A stretch of 64,000 bases of DNA from Streptomyces sp. NBC_00442. Its GTDB lineage: Bacteria > Actinomycetota > Actinomycetes > Streptomycetales > Streptomycetaceae. The notes beneath the pieces are model-generated. The model was not told the DNA's origin. It was given only the letters and a program-made list of their open reading frames with translations, and made no database searches. The translations under genes and the position numbers were made by a program. Shown in pieces: positions 25,557 through 34,951 of the stretch. The DNA is taken from assembly GCF_036014195.1 (NCBI RefSeq), contig NZ_CP107918.1:7006001-7070000 (forward strand), in the 5' to 3' direction. Each line of letters opens with the position of its first letter. Position 1 is the stretch's first letter.

Positions 25557-26450
25557 ATGGCGGACGATCCCGACCCGGGCTACTTCGGCCCACGATCGGT
25601 CACCTGGCAGGTGCACAGTGACCCCATGATGTGGATCGCGGGCATCAGGGCGCTGTACCTCCAGGCGCTCCACCCCCGCGCGGTGCGTGCGGTCCTGCAG
25701 AACTCCGACTTCCGTAAGGACGCGTGGGGCCGGCTCCTGCGGACCGCCGACTTCGTCGGGACGCTCAGCTACGGCACCAAGGACGCCGCCGAGCAGGCCG
25801 GTGCCCGGGTCCGCCGCATCCACGCCCTGCTCACGGCGGACGACCCGCGCACGGGGGAGCGGTTCGGGATCGACGACCCCGAGCTGCTCCTGTGGGTGCA
25901 CTGCGCCGAGATCGACAGCTATCTCACCGTGGCCCGGCGCTCCGGGCTGTGGATGAGCGAGGACCAGGCCGACCGCTACGTCGCCGAACACCGTGTGGAC
26001 GCCCGCCTGGTGGGTCTGGACGAGGCCAAGGTGCCCGCCAGTGTCGCCGGACTCGCCGCCTACTTCGACGCGGTGCGGCCCCAACTCGCCGCCACCGAGG
26101 ACGCGCGTACCGTGGACGACTTCCTGCGGCGCCCGCCCACGCCCGCCCTCCTGGTCCCGGCGCGCGCACTGGTGTGGCGGCGCGTGGCGCGCCTCGCCTA
26201 CGCCTCGCTGCCGCCGTACGCCCATGAGCTCTACGGCCGGCCCGCCCCCGCGGCGAACACCGTGGACCGCCGGCTGACCCGCACGGGAACGGCGCTGCGG
26301 CGCATCCCCGCACGGGTGCGCTGGCAGCTTCCCCCGCGGCACATCCTCCGGGCGATCGACCGGCTCGGCCCGGAAACCCGGCCGGCGCCGCACACACTCC
26401 GCGAAGGGACGGCCATACTTGGAGGGCCGCAGAGGACACACGGTCAGTAA
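25557..26450 (+). CDS. DUF2236 oxygenase-like protein (MpaB/Lcp family)
   Basis: 297 aa, ATG at 25557 with GGAGGTG 6 nt upstream. Helical protein of the DUF2236 family, related to the heme oxygenases MpaB and latex-clearing protein. Typical stretches: PRSVTWQVHSDPMMWIAGIR, LYLQALHPRAVRAV, and LLLWVHCAEIDSYL containing the conserved WVH. The reaction of actinobacterial members is mostly unknown. It precedes the Ser/Thr kinase gene by 18 nt in the same direction, so the two may be cotranscribed. Confidence 0.8.
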   Translation: MADDPDPGYFGPRSVTWQVHSDPMMWIAGIRALYLQALHPRAVRAVLQNSDFRKDAWGRLLRTADFVGTLSYGTKDAAEQAGARVRRIHALLTADDPRTGERFGIDDPELLLWVHCAEIDSYLTVARRSGLWMSEDQADRYVAEHRVDARLVGLDEAKVPASVAGLAAYFDAVRPQLAATEDARTVDDFLRRPPTPALLVPARALVWRRVARLAYASLPPYAHELYGRPAPAANTVDRRLTRTGTALRRIPARVRWQLPPRHILRAIDRLGPETRPAPHTLREGTAILGGPQRTHGQ

Positions 26451-26468
26451 CGGGGGCGACGGCACCAC

Positions 26469-27515
26469 ATGGCGGACAGCAGGCTGATCCACGACCGTTA
26501 CCGGCTGCTCGACCTGATCGGGCGCGGGGGCATGGGCGAGGTGTGGCGGGCCCGGGACGAATCCCTGGGCCGGCAGGTGGCGGTCAAGCTCCTCAAACCA
26601 CCGGCGCCCGACCACGAGAAGTCCGTCACCCGCGTGCTGCGGGAGCGGTTCCGGCGCGAGGCCCGGGTCGCGGCGGCGCTCCAGCACCGCGGGGTCACCG
26701 TCGTCCACGACTTCGGGGAGCACGAAGGCGGGCTCCATCTCGTCATGGAGCTGCTGTCGGGCCGCGATCTGAGCCAGCTCCTGGACGACAACGACCGGCG
26801 CCCGCTGCCGGTGTCCGACGTCATGGACATCGCCGAACAGGTCGCGGCGGCCCTCGCCTACACCCACCGCCAGGGCATCGTGCACCGGGACCTGAAGCCG
26901 GCGAACATCATGCGGCTCGACGACGGCACGGTGAAGATCTGCGACTTCGGCATCGCCCGGCTCGACGACGGCAGCGGCCTCGCCAACCGGCTCACCGGCA
27001 CCGGCATCGCCATGGGCACCCCGCACTACATGGCACCCGAGCAGATCGGCGCCGTCGACGTGGATCACCGCAGCGACCTCTACTCGCTCGGCTGCGTGCT
27101 GTACGAGATCTCGACGGGGGCGCCCCCGTTCGGCCAGGAGGACACGTGGGCGGTGCTCGTCAGCCACCGGGACACCCCGCCCCGCCCGCTGCGCGAGCAC
27201 CGCGACGACCTCCCCGAGTTCTTCGAACGGGCCGTGCTCGACCTGCTCGCCAAACAGCCCGCCCAACGCCCCGCGGACGCCGCGGAGTTCGGTCGACGAC
27301 TGGCCGAGGGCCGGGCCTCGGGCGGCCGGCTCGGTGAGCCGGTCCCGCTGTCGCTGCGGCGGACGCCCGCGCCCTTGCCGTGGACCCGCGGCATGACCAC
27401 CGGCCGCAAGGCCACGCGCCCCGTCGCCGATACCGGGCCCTCGGACCCCACCGCGGGCCTCACCGGCCCCTGGACGACGGCCACGACGTACGCCGACCGC
27501 GCCACACCGTCGTGA
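26469..27515 (+). CDS. Cytosolic Ser/Thr protein kinase
   Basis: 348 aa. A complete Hanks-type kinase domain (about 10-270): glycine loop GRGGMGEVWRA, VAVKLL, HRDLKPANIM, DFG, the activation loop ending MAPEQIG, and DLYSLGCVLYE. The C-terminal 70 residues are Pro/Thr-rich and contain no membrane helix or PASTA domain, so the enzyme is soluble. Substrates are unknown. It lies 18 nt behind the DUF2236 gene. Confidence 0.92.
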   Translation: MADSRLIHDRYRLLDLIGRGGMGEVWRARDESLGRQVAVKLLKPPAPDHEKSVTRVLRERFRREARVAAALQHRGVTVVHDFGEHEGGLHLVMELLSGRDLSQLLDDNDRRPLPVSDVMDIAEQVAAALAYTHRQGIVHRDLKPANIMRLDDGTVKICDFGIARLDDGSGLANRLTGTGIAMGTPHYMAPEQIGAVDVDHRSDLYSLGCVLYEISTGAPPFGQEDTWAVLVSHRDTPPRPLREHRDDLPEFFERAVLDLLAKQPAQRPADAAEFGRRLAEGRASGGRLGEPVPLSLRRTPAPLPWTRGMTTGRKATRPVADTGPSDPTAGLTGPWTTATTYADRATPS

Positions 27516-27585
27516 CCACCGTGCGGGCCCGCCGTCCGGTCCGGGACGGGGTTCCGCGCCGGATCGTCCCGTGTTACCAAGGGGC

Positions 27586-29151
27586 ATGACCGCACGCACC
27601 GCGTTCACCCGTGACCTGTACGACGCCGTCATCGTGGGGGGCGGCCACAACGGCCTGGTCGCCGCCGCCTACCTGGCGCGGGCCGGGCACTCCGTCCTGG
27701 TCCTCGAACGGCTCGGCCACACCGGCGGCGCGGCCGTCTCCACCCGACCGTTCGACGGCGTGGACGCCCGGCTCTCGCGCTACTCCTACCTGGTCTCCCT
27801 GCTGCCCCAGAAGATCGTCGACGATCTCGGGCTCGCCTTCACGGTCCGCAAACGGACCATCTCGTCCTACACGCCCACCCGCCGCGACGGGCGGCCCGGC
27901 GGACTCCTGGTCGGCGGCGGCCGGGACCGCACCGCGGCCTCGTTCCGCCAACTCACTGGATCGGACGCCGAGTTCAGTGCCTGGCAGGAGTTCTACGACG
28001 CGACGCGCCGGGTCGCCGAACGGGTCTTTCCCACCTTGACCGAGCCGCTGCCCACCGCGAGCGCACTGCGCGCCCGGATCGGGGACGAGGCGGCCTGGCG
28101 GATGCTCTTCGAGGAACCGATCGGCGTCGCCGTGGAGGACCGCTTCCGCGACGACCTCGTCCGGGGTGTCGTCCTCACCGACGCCCTGATCGGCACCTTC
28201 GCCGACGCCCACGATCCCTCGCTCGCCCAGAACCGCTGCTTGCTCTACCACGTGATCGGCCGGGGGACGGGCGACTGGGACGTGCCGGTGGGCGGCATGG
28301 GCGCGCTCACCGACGCACTGGCCGCGGCCGCCCGCGCGGCCGGGGCGGAGATCGTCACCGGGCACGAGGCGACCGCGATCCGCACCGACGGCGCCGAGGC
28401 CGAGGTCGACTACGCCGCCCGTGAGGCGTCCGGCACGGTCGCCGCCCGGCACGTCCTGGTCAACGCCTCCCCGCAGTCCCTGGCGGACCTGCTCGGTGAC
28501 CCGGTGCCCGAGCCCGCCGAGGGCGCCCAGCTCAAGGTCAACATGCTGCTCTCGCGGCTGCCGCGGCTGAAGGACACCGGTGTCGATCCACGCGAGGCGT
28601 TCGCCGGAACCTTCCACATCGCCGAAGGCTACGGCGCGTTGGCGACGGCGTACGCCGAGGCGGCGCGCGGCGAGCTGCCCTCCGCCCCGCCCAGCGAGAT
28701 CTACTGCCACTCGCTGACCGATCCCTCGATCCTCGGGCCCGGCCTCGCCGCACGCGGCTACCAGACCCTGACCCTGTTCGGTCTGCACACCCCGGCCCGG
28801 CTGTTCGCCGAGGACAACGACAAGGCGCGCGAGCTTCTCCTCGCCGCGACGCTCGCCCAGCTGGAGGCCCATCTGGACGAGCCGCTCGCCGACTGCCTGG
28901 CGCGCGACGCGCAGGGCCGTCCCTGTATCGAGGCGAAGACCCCGCTCGACCTGGAGCGCGATCTGAGGCTGCCCGGCGGCAACATCTTCCACCGCGCGCT
29001 CGCCTTCCCCCACGGTGACGGGTCGACCGGCCGCTGGGGCGTCGAGACGAGCCACCCGAACGTGCTGCTGTGCGGGGCGGGCGCCGTACGGGGCGGCGGT
29101 GTGAGCGGCATCCCGGGCCACAACGCGGCGATGGCGGTGCTCGGCCGCTGA
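27586..29151 (+). CDS. Phytoene-dehydrogenase-like FAD oxidoreductase
   Basis: 521 aa from the ATG at 27586. The N-terminal dinucleotide-binding motif VIVGGGHNGLVAAAYLARAG is followed by VLVLERLGHTGGAAVS, typical of the CrtI/PDS-like NAD(P)/FAD-dependent family. A C-terminal FAD contact (PGHNAAMAV) is also visible. No carotenoid genes are near, so the substrate is not inferable; these enzymes may act on isoprenoids, retinols or other lipids. An alternative start five codons upstream has no better support. Confidence 0.83.
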   Translation: MTARTAFTRDLYDAVIVGGGHNGLVAAAYLARAGHSVLVLERLGHTGGAAVSTRPFDGVDARLSRYSYLVSLLPQKIVDDLGLAFTVRKRTISSYTPTRRDGRPGGLLVGGGRDRTAASFRQLTGSDAEFSAWQEFYDATRRVAERVFPTLTEPLPTASALRARIGDEAAWRMLFEEPIGVAVEDRFRDDLVRGVVLTDALIGTFADAHDPSLAQNRCLLYHVIGRGTGDWDVPVGGMGALTDALAAAARAAGAEIVTGHEATAIRTDGAEAEVDYAAREASGTVAARHVLVNASPQSLADLLGDPVPEPAEGAQLKVNMLLSRLPRLKDTGVDPREAFAGTFHIAEGYGALATAYAEAARGELPSAPPSEIYCHSLTDPSILGPGLAARGYQTLTLFGLHTPARLFAEDNDKARELLLAATLAQLEAHLDEPLADCLARDAQGRPCIEAKTPLDLERDLRLPGGNIFHRALAFPHGDGSTGRWGVETSHPNVLLCGAGAVRGGGVSGIPGHNAAMAVLGR

Positions 29152-29220
29152 CCGGGGCGGGCATGGAGGCCACGGAGACCCATGGAGGCCCAGGGAGAGC
29201 CACGGAGACTCGCGGAGATC

Positions 29221-29308
29221 CACAGATCCACAGATCCACAGATCCACAGATCCACAGATCCACAGACCCCCAGACCCACAGACCCACAGACGCACGGACC
29301 CACAGACG
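29221..29308. repeat. Eleven tandem octamers (CACAGATC/CACAGACC)
   Basis: Five perfect CACAGATC units, then six related units (CACAGACC, CCCAGACC, CACAGACC, CACAGACG, CACGGACC, CACAGACG). The whole array is intergenic between the convergent oxidoreductase and serine hydrolase genes. No spacers, so it is not a CRISPR. Upstream (29163-29217) a looser repeat of GGAGRCC/CACGGAGA type is also visible. Confidence 0.92.
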
Positions 29309-29342
29309 TACGGGTCCTCGACCAACTCCCCACCGCGACAAG

Positions 29343-31106
29343 TCAGTCGGCGGACCGGGTCCAGCCCGAGGTCTCGATCCGCGCCGCGTCGCCCGGCCGG
29401 GCCTCGTCGAACAGCACCCGCTCGCCGTCGACGATCCGCAGCGCGTCGGCGTACGCCCCGCGACCCACGTACCGGGGTCCCGTCGTGTAGCGCCAGCGCA
29501 GCCGTACCGAGCGGCCCTGCCACGCCGCGAGGTCCGCCGTCACCCGGTGCCAGGCCCGCCCGGACCAGCCCGTCACCGACCCCGTCGGGTGCTGGACGGG
29601 TGCGTGCCCCGCCCGCGCGGCCGTGAAGGGCACGGGATGCCAGCCGGCCCCCGTATCCGCCGACGCCTCCAGGGCGACGACGCCCACGCCGGGCTCGGTG
29701 TCCCACCACAGGCAGCAGTCGAGGCGGGCCCCGCCGCCCGCGACGGAGAGTCCGGGCAGTGTGAGCGTCGCCGTCCTTGCGGGCTCCATGCCCGCGAACC
29801 AGGACGCCCCGCCGTGTGCGGGGCGCACCGGGACGGCCCGCGCCAGGGCGTTGCCCGCGGCCACCCGCGGCGCCGAACCGGAGCGCCAACCACGCACCGG
29901 ATGAACGGAGTTGGAGAGCAGCACGAGGAACGTGTCGGTGCCGGGGTCGAGCACGATGCTGGTGCCCGTGAAGCCCGTGTGGCCGGCGCTGCGCGGCGTC
30001 GCGAGGGCACCCATGTACCAGTGCTGGTAGAGCTCGAAGCCCAGACCGTGCTCGTGGCCGGGGAAGGCCGTGTTGAAGTCGGTGAAGAGGAGGTCCACGA
30101 AGGCGGGGGAGAGGATCCGGGCCCGGCCGTAGGTGCCGCCGTTCAGCAGCGTACGGGCGAGGACCGCGAGGTCCCAGGCGCAGGAGAACACGCCGGCGTG
30201 CCCGGCCACGCCGCCGAGGCAGTACGCGTTCTCGTCGTGGACCTCGCCCCACACCAGGCCCCGGTCGAGCCCGGACCACGGCCTGCGGGCGTCCTCGGTG
30301 GCGGCGATCCCCGGCTTCCAGGACGCGGGCGGGTTGTAGCGCGTGCGGTGCATCCCGAGCGGAGCGGTGATCTCGTCGTGGAGCAGGGCGTCCAGAGTGC
30401 GACCGGTGATCTCTTCGAGGACCAGTTGGAGCGAGATCAGGTTCAGGTCGGAGTAGAGGTAGGCGCTGCCGGGCGGGCTCGTCGGGGGCTGGTTCCAGAG
30501 GAGCTTCAGCTTCTCCTCGTACGCCGGCGCCCCGTAGAGCGGGATCCAGGGCGGCAGGCCCGAGGTGTGGGTGAGCAACTGCCCCACGGTGACGGCCTGT
30601 TTGCCCGCCGTCGCGAAGGCGGGCAGATACGAGGCGACCGTGCGGTCGAGGGCGAGGGCGCCCCGCTCGATCTGCTGGACGGCGAGCAGGGAGGTGAACA
30701 GCTTGGACAGGGAGGCGAGGTCGAACACCGTGTCCCGGTCCGCCGCGATGCGCCGCCCGGCCGGAAGCTCCACCGCGGTGTCGTTCTTGTCGTCGTACGC
30801 CGTGTAGCGCACCGCGCTGCCGATGGCGTGGTGCAGCGCCACGGTGCCGCCCCGCCCCGCGAGCAGGACGGCCCCCGCGTACCAGGGGTGTTCGGGGGAG
30901 GGGCCGAGGAACGTCTCGGCGTCCGCCACGAGGCGGTCCAGGTGCTCGGGCAGCAGCCCGGCCTCCCGCGCGGAGCCGCGCCGCAGCGTGCGCTCCCGCG
31001 CTCCGGCCTCCGCCACGTCCGACGAGCCCGTCATCAGCGCACCTCCAAGCCCCAGGGCCGCACCGGCCAGCCGCCGCCTGCTCACGCCCCGGACGTCCCC
31101 GGTCAT
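29343..31106 (-). CDS. Exported serine hydrolase (class C beta-lactamase/DD-peptidase fold) with C-terminal jelly-roll-like domain
   Basis: 587 aa from the ATG at 31106 with GAGAGGGAG upstream. The N-terminus carries a Tat-type signal (SRRRLAGAALGLGGALM). The catalytic domain (about 45-430) has SLSK (SxxK nucleophile box), YSD, and GHTG in the usual order for class C-like serine hydrolases. The last about 140 residues (from LTLPGLSVAGGG) look like a beta-sandwich carbohydrate-binding domain. Likely acts on peptidoglycan peptides, muropeptides or esters outside the cell. Two GAAA/TTTC palindromes precede it. Confidence 0.83.
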   Translation of the reverse strand: MTGDVRGVSRRRLAGAALGLGGALMTGSSDVAEAGARERTLRRGSAREAGLLPEHLDRLVADAETFLGPSPEHPWYAGAVLLAGRGGTVALHHAIGSAVRYTAYDDKNDTAVELPAGRRIAADRDTVFDLASLSKLFTSLLAVQQIERGALALDRTVASYLPAFATAGKQAVTVGQLLTHTSGLPPWIPLYGAPAYEEKLKLLWNQPPTSPPGSAYLYSDLNLISLQLVLEEITGRTLDALLHDEITAPLGMHRTRYNPPASWKPGIAATEDARRPWSGLDRGLVWGEVHDENAYCLGGVAGHAGVFSCAWDLAVLARTLLNGGTYGRARILSPAFVDLLFTDFNTAFPGHEHGLGFELYQHWYMGALATPRSAGHTGFTGTSIVLDPGTDTFLVLLSNSVHPVRGWRSGSAPRVAAGNALARAVPVRPAHGGASWFAGMEPARTATLTLPGLSVAGGGARLDCCLWWDTEPGVGVVALEASADTGAGWHPVPFTAARAGHAPVQHPTGSVTGWSGRAWHRVTADLAAWQGRSVRLRWRYTTGPRYVGRGAYADALRIVDGERVLFDEARPGDAARIETSGWTRSAD

Positions 31107-31145
31107 CGTCACGCACTCCCTCTCGGCCGGTCGGCCCGGCGCGTT

Positions 31146-31186
31146 GAAAGTATCTTTCGCGATCGCATCGGACACCGGAAACTTTC
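31146..31186. promoter_or_regulatory. Paired GAAA/TTTC palindromes upstream of the serine hydrolase
   Basis: GAAAG-TAT-CTTTC at 31146-31158 and GAAA-C-TTTC at 31178-31186, centres 30 nt apart (about three helical turns). They lie 40-80 nt upstream of the minus-strand ATG at 31106 and could be a two-site operator. Confidence 0.5.
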
Positions 31187-31318
31187 TTCCCCGACGCCGC
31201 CCGTGTCAATGATCGGGGGCACGCCCGGCGGCGCGGCGCGCGGAATCCGGCACGGAAAACTGACGCAGCATCAGAAAATCTCTTCCCTCGTCGCCCCCGC
31301 TGCGGCATCCTGCGCCCC

Positions 31319-32428
31319 ATGCAGACGGAGCTGAGCAAGAAACTGGGAGTCGAGCACGCCGTCTTCGGCTTCACGCCGTTCCCGGCGGTGGCCGCGGCCA
31401 TCACCCGGGCCGGCGGCTTCGGTGTGCTCGGCGCGGTCCGCTACACCGCGCCCGACGACCTCGCGCGCGACCTCGACTGGATGCAGGAGCACACCGACGG
31501 GCTGCCCTACGGGCTCGACGTGGTGATGCCCGCCAAGAAGGTCGAGGGGGTCGGCGAGGCCGAAATCGAGGCCATGATCCCCGAGGGGCACCGGCAGTTC
31601 GTGCGGGACACCCTCGCCAAGCACGGTGTGCCCGAACTCGCCGAGGGCGAGGCCTCCGGATGGCGCATCACCGGCTGGATGGAACAGGTCGCCCGCGACC
31701 AGCTCGACGTGGCCTTCGCGTATCCGATCAAACTCCTCGCCAACGCCCTCGGTTCGCCGCCGGCCGACGTCGTCCGGCGCGCCCACGACCGGGGCGTGCT
31801 CGTGGCCGCGCTCGCGGGCAGCGCCCGGCACGCCCGCCACCACGCGGAGGCGGGCATCGACGTCGTGGTCGCCCAGGGCCACGAGGCAGGCGGCCACACC
31901 GGGGAGATCGCCACCATGGTGCTGGTCCCCGAAGTCGTCGACGCCGTCGGCCCGTTGCCCGTCCTCGCGGCCGGCGGCATCGGCAGCGGCGAGCAGATCG
32001 CCGCCGGACTCGCGCTCGGCGCCCAGGGCGTCTGGCTCGGCTCCCTCTGGCTCACCGCCACCGAGGCCGACCTCCACTCCCGCGCACTGACCCGCAAGCT
32101 CCTCGAAGCGGGCTCCGGCGACACCGTGCGCTCCCGCGCGCTGACCGGCAAGCCCGCGCGCCAGCTGCGCACCGAGTGGACCGACGCCTGGGACGATCCG
32201 GCGGGGCCCGCCACCCTGCCCATGCCGCTCCAGGGACTCCTGGTCGCCGAGGCCGTCTCGCGCATCCAGAAGTACGAGGTCGGACCGCTCCTCGGCACCC
32301 CCGTCGGCCAGATCGTCGGCCGGATGACCGCCGAGCGCAGCGTCCAGGAGACCTTCGACGAGCTGACGCGCGGCTTCGAGCGCGCCGTCGACCGGATCAA
32401 CCGCATCGCAGGGAGGGACGCCCGATGA
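31319..32428 (+). CDS. Nitronate monooxygenase-family flavoprotein
   Basis: 369 aa TIM-barrel FMN enzyme of the NMO/2-nitropropane dioxygenase family. Conserved parts: VFGFTPFPAVAAAITRAGGF, the central VVVAQGHEAGGHTGE with the likely catalytic His, and VLAAGGIGSGEQIAAGLALG (phosphate binding). Such enzymes oxidise nitronates or act as flavin-dependent oxidoreductases in fatty-acid or aromatic pathways. The stop overlaps the next gene's ATG (ATGA), so it is coupled to a CoA ligase. Confidence 0.87.
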   Translation: MQTELSKKLGVEHAVFGFTPFPAVAAAITRAGGFGVLGAVRYTAPDDLARDLDWMQEHTDGLPYGLDVVMPAKKVEGVGEAEIEAMIPEGHRQFVRDTLAKHGVPELAEGEASGWRITGWMEQVARDQLDVAFAYPIKLLANALGSPPADVVRRAHDRGVLVAALAGSARHARHHAEAGIDVVVAQGHEAGGHTGEIATMVLVPEVVDAVGPLPVLAAGGIGSGEQIAAGLALGAQGVWLGSLWLTATEADLHSRALTRKLLEAGSGDTVRSRALTGKPARQLRTEWTDAWDDPAGPATLPMPLQGLLVAEAVSRIQKYEVGPLLGTPVGQIVGRMTAERSVQETFDELTRGFERAVDRINRIAGRDAR

Positions 32429-33975
32429 ACCAGCCCCCCAACGGCTTCTGGGCCCAGGCCGACGCCGACCCCGACCGCCGTGTCCTGATCGCCCCGGACG
32501 GCGAGGAGTGGAGCGCGGGCCGGCTGCACGCCGCCGTCAACCGGCTCGTCCACGGGCTGCGGGCCGCCGGTCTCGAACGCGGCGACGCCTTCGCCGTCGT
32601 GCTGCCCAACGGCGTCGAGTTCTTCACGGCCTACCTCGCCGCGTCCCAGGCCGGGTTCTATCTCGTGCCGGTCAATCATCACCTCGTCGGACCCGAGATC
32701 GCCTGGATCGTCGCCGACTCCGGTGCCAAGGTGCTCATCGCCCACGAGCGGTTCGCCGAGGCGGCGACCACGGCGGCCGACGAGGCGAAGCTGCCCGCCT
32801 CGCACCGCTACGCCGTCGGCACGGTGCCGGGCTTCTCCCCGTACGCCCAACTCCTGGAAGGACAGCCAGAATCGGCGCCCGAGGCCCGCACGCTCGGCTG
32901 GGTCATGAACTACACCTCCGGCACCACGGGACGCCCGCGCGGCATCCGGCGTCCACTGTCCGGCAAGCTCCCCGAGGAGTCCTACCTCGGCGGCTTCCTC
33001 GCCATCTTCGGCATCAAGCCGTTCGACGACAACGTCCACCTGGTGTGCTCGCCGCTCTACCACACGGCGGTCCTCCAGTTCGCCGGCGCCTCGCTGCACA
33101 TCGGACATCCCGTGGTCCTCATGGACAAGTGGACGCCCGAGGACATGCTGCGCCGCATCGACGAACACGCCTGCACCCACACCCACATGGTGCCGACCCA
33201 GTTCCACCGTCTGCTCGCACTGCCCGACGAGGTGAGGGCGCGGTACGACGTGTCCCGCATGCGGCACGCCATCCACGGCGCCGCGCCCTGCCCCGACCAC
33301 GTCAAGCGCGCCATGATCGACTGGTGGGGGAGCTGCGTCGAGGAGTACTACGCGGCCAGCGAGGGCGGCGGCGCCTTCGCCACCGCCGACGACTGGCTCA
33401 AGAAGCCCGGCACCGTCGGAAAGGCCTGGCCCATCAGCGAACTCGCGGTCTTCGACGACGACGCCGAGCGGCTGCCCGCAGGGGAACTCGGCACGGTCTA
33501 CATGAAGATGTCGACCGGCGGCTTCAGTTACCACAAGGACGAGGGAAAGACGCGCAAGAACCGCATCGGCGACTTCTTCACCGTCGGCGACCTCGGCTAC
33601 CTCGACGAGGACGGCTACCTCTTCCTGCGCGACCGCAAGATCGACATGATCATCTCGGGTGGCGTCAACATCTACCCGGCCGAGATCGAGGCGGAGCTCC
33701 TGACCCATCCGGCCGTCGCCGACGCCGCCGTCTTCGGCATCCCGCACCCCGACTGGGGCGAGGAGGTCAAGGCGGTCGTCGAAGTGGCCGACGGTTTCGA
33801 GTCGGGCGACGCGCTCGCCGCGGAACTGCTCGCCCACTGCGAGGGCCGGCTCGCCGCGTACAAGCGGCCCAAGTCGGTCGACTTCATCACGACGATGCCG
33901 CGCGACCCGAACGGCAAGCTCTACAAGCGACGGCTGCGCGCGCCCTACTGGGAGGGCCACGACCGCGCGATGTGA
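32425..33975 (+). CDS. Acyl-CoA synthetase (AMP-forming), NMO-linked
   Basis: 516 aa. ANL-superfamily ligase: P-loop YTSGTTGRPRGIRRP, EYYAASEGG (adenine/AMP motif), GDLGYLDEDGYLFLRDR and the C-terminal catalytic Lys motif PNGKLYKRRLR. Makes acyl-AMP, then acyl-CoA, from a carboxylic acid; the chain or ring specificity is unknown. Translationally coupled to the nitronate monooxygenase (32425-32428), so the two probably serve one pathway. Confidence 0.88.
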   Translation: MNQPPNGFWAQADADPDRRVLIAPDGEEWSAGRLHAAVNRLVHGLRAAGLERGDAFAVVLPNGVEFFTAYLAASQAGFYLVPVNHHLVGPEIAWIVADSGAKVLIAHERFAEAATTAADEAKLPASHRYAVGTVPGFSPYAQLLEGQPESAPEARTLGWVMNYTSGTTGRPRGIRRPLSGKLPEESYLGGFLAIFGIKPFDDNVHLVCSPLYHTAVLQFAGASLHIGHPVVLMDKWTPEDMLRRIDEHACTHTHMVPTQFHRLLALPDEVRARYDVSRMRHAIHGAAPCPDHVKRAMIDWWGSCVEEYYAASEGGGAFATADDWLKKPGTVGKAWPISELAVFDDDAERLPAGELGTVYMKMSTGGFSYHKDEGKTRKNRIGDFFTVGDLGYLDEDGYLFLRDRKIDMIISGGVNIYPAEIEAELLTHPAVADAAVFGIPHPDWGEEVKAVVEVADGFESGDALAAELLAHCEGRLAAYKRPKSVDFITTMPRDPNGKLYKRRLRAPYWEGHDRAM

Positions 33976-34087
33976 CGCCGCGGACACCGCACCGGCCGAA
34001 CTGGCGCCCCGGCCCGCCGTCGAGTTGAATGACGCGGCGGCCGCCGGGGCACGATCCGGCGGCGCCCCACGGGAGGTGTCGGGCGCC

Positions 34088-34951
34088 ATGACGGAGCATG
34101 CCGAGGAGTTCGAGACCCACCGGCCGGTGCTGACCGGACTCGCCTACCGGCTCCTCGGCTCCCTGTGGGACGCCGAGGACGTCGTCCAGGACGCCTATCT
34201 GCGCTGGAGCCGCGTCGACCGCGACGAGATCAGGGACGCCCGGGGTTTCCTCATCACCGTCACCTCCCGGCTCGCCATCGACCAGCTGCGCTCGGCGCGG
34301 GTGGTGCGCGAGGCCTACGTCGGACCGTGGCTGCCCGAACCCGTCGCCACCGACGCGCTCGGCCCGCTGGACACCGCCGAACTGCGCGACACCGTCTCCT
34401 ACGCCACGGTCCACCTCATGGAGCGCCTCACCCCGCCGGAGCGCGCCGTGTTCGTGCTGCGCGAGGCCTTCCAGCTGCCGTACGAGGAGATCGCCTCCAT
34501 CGTCGGGGCCGGCGTCGCCAACTGCCGTCAGATGTACAGCAGGGCGGGGCGCCACCTCGCCGCCGGCCGCGACCGCTTCCCGCTCTCCGGCGACGACCAC
34601 ACCAAGCTGCTCACCCGCTTCCTGGAAGCCGCCCGGGGCGGCGACCTCGGCGCGCTCACCGGCCTGCTCGCCGAGGACGTGGTCGCCTGGAGCGACGGCG
34701 GCGGCAAGGCCAGTGCGGCCCGCCGCCCGGTCGTCGGCCGCACCAAGGTGCTCGCCTTCCTCACCGGACTGCTCAACCGGTACGAACTCCAGGCCTTCGA
34801 CGTCGTGGACGTCAACGGCGGCCCCGCCCTTGCCATCACCGCCGCCGGACAGCACCAGATCGCACTGGCCGCCGTCCGTGACGGCCGGATCGAAGCCGTC
34901 TACACCATGCGCAACCCCGACAAGCTCACCCGGTTCTTCACCGGACCGTAG
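34088..34951 (+). CDS. ECF41-type RNA polymerase sigma factor (SigJ-like)
   Basis: 287 aa from the ATG at 34088 (GGGAGGTG about 11 nt upstream). Sigma-2 (RLLGSLWDAEDVVQDAYLR) and sigma-4 (PPERAVFVLREAFQLPYEEI) regions are followed by a SnoaL-like C-terminal domain. The ECF41 marks are present: GPWLPEPV between the domains and NPDKL near the end. In this family the C-terminal domain replaces an anti-sigma factor and modulates activity. Family targets are often oxidoreductases or decarboxylases. The 3' end overlaps the convergent HxlR gene by 14 nt. Confidence 0.9.
   Translation: MTEHAEEFETHRPVLTGLAYRLLGSLWDAEDVVQDAYLRWSRVDRDEIRDARGFLITVTSRLAIDQLRSARVVREAYVGPWLPEPVATDALGPLDTAELRDTVSYATVHLMERLTPPERAVFVLREAFQLPYEEIASIVGAGVANCRQMYSRAGRHLAAGRDRFPLSGDDHTKLLTRFLEAARGGDLGALTGLLAEDVVAWSDGGGKASAARRPVVGRTKVLAFLTGLLNRYELQAFDVVDVNGGPALAITAAGQHQIALAAVRDGRIEAVYTMRNPDKLTRFFTGP

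Noticed and set aside
29221..29308. CRISPR-like array
   Set aside because: Units are 8 bp and directly joined without spacers; no cas genes are present. It is a simple tandem repeat.
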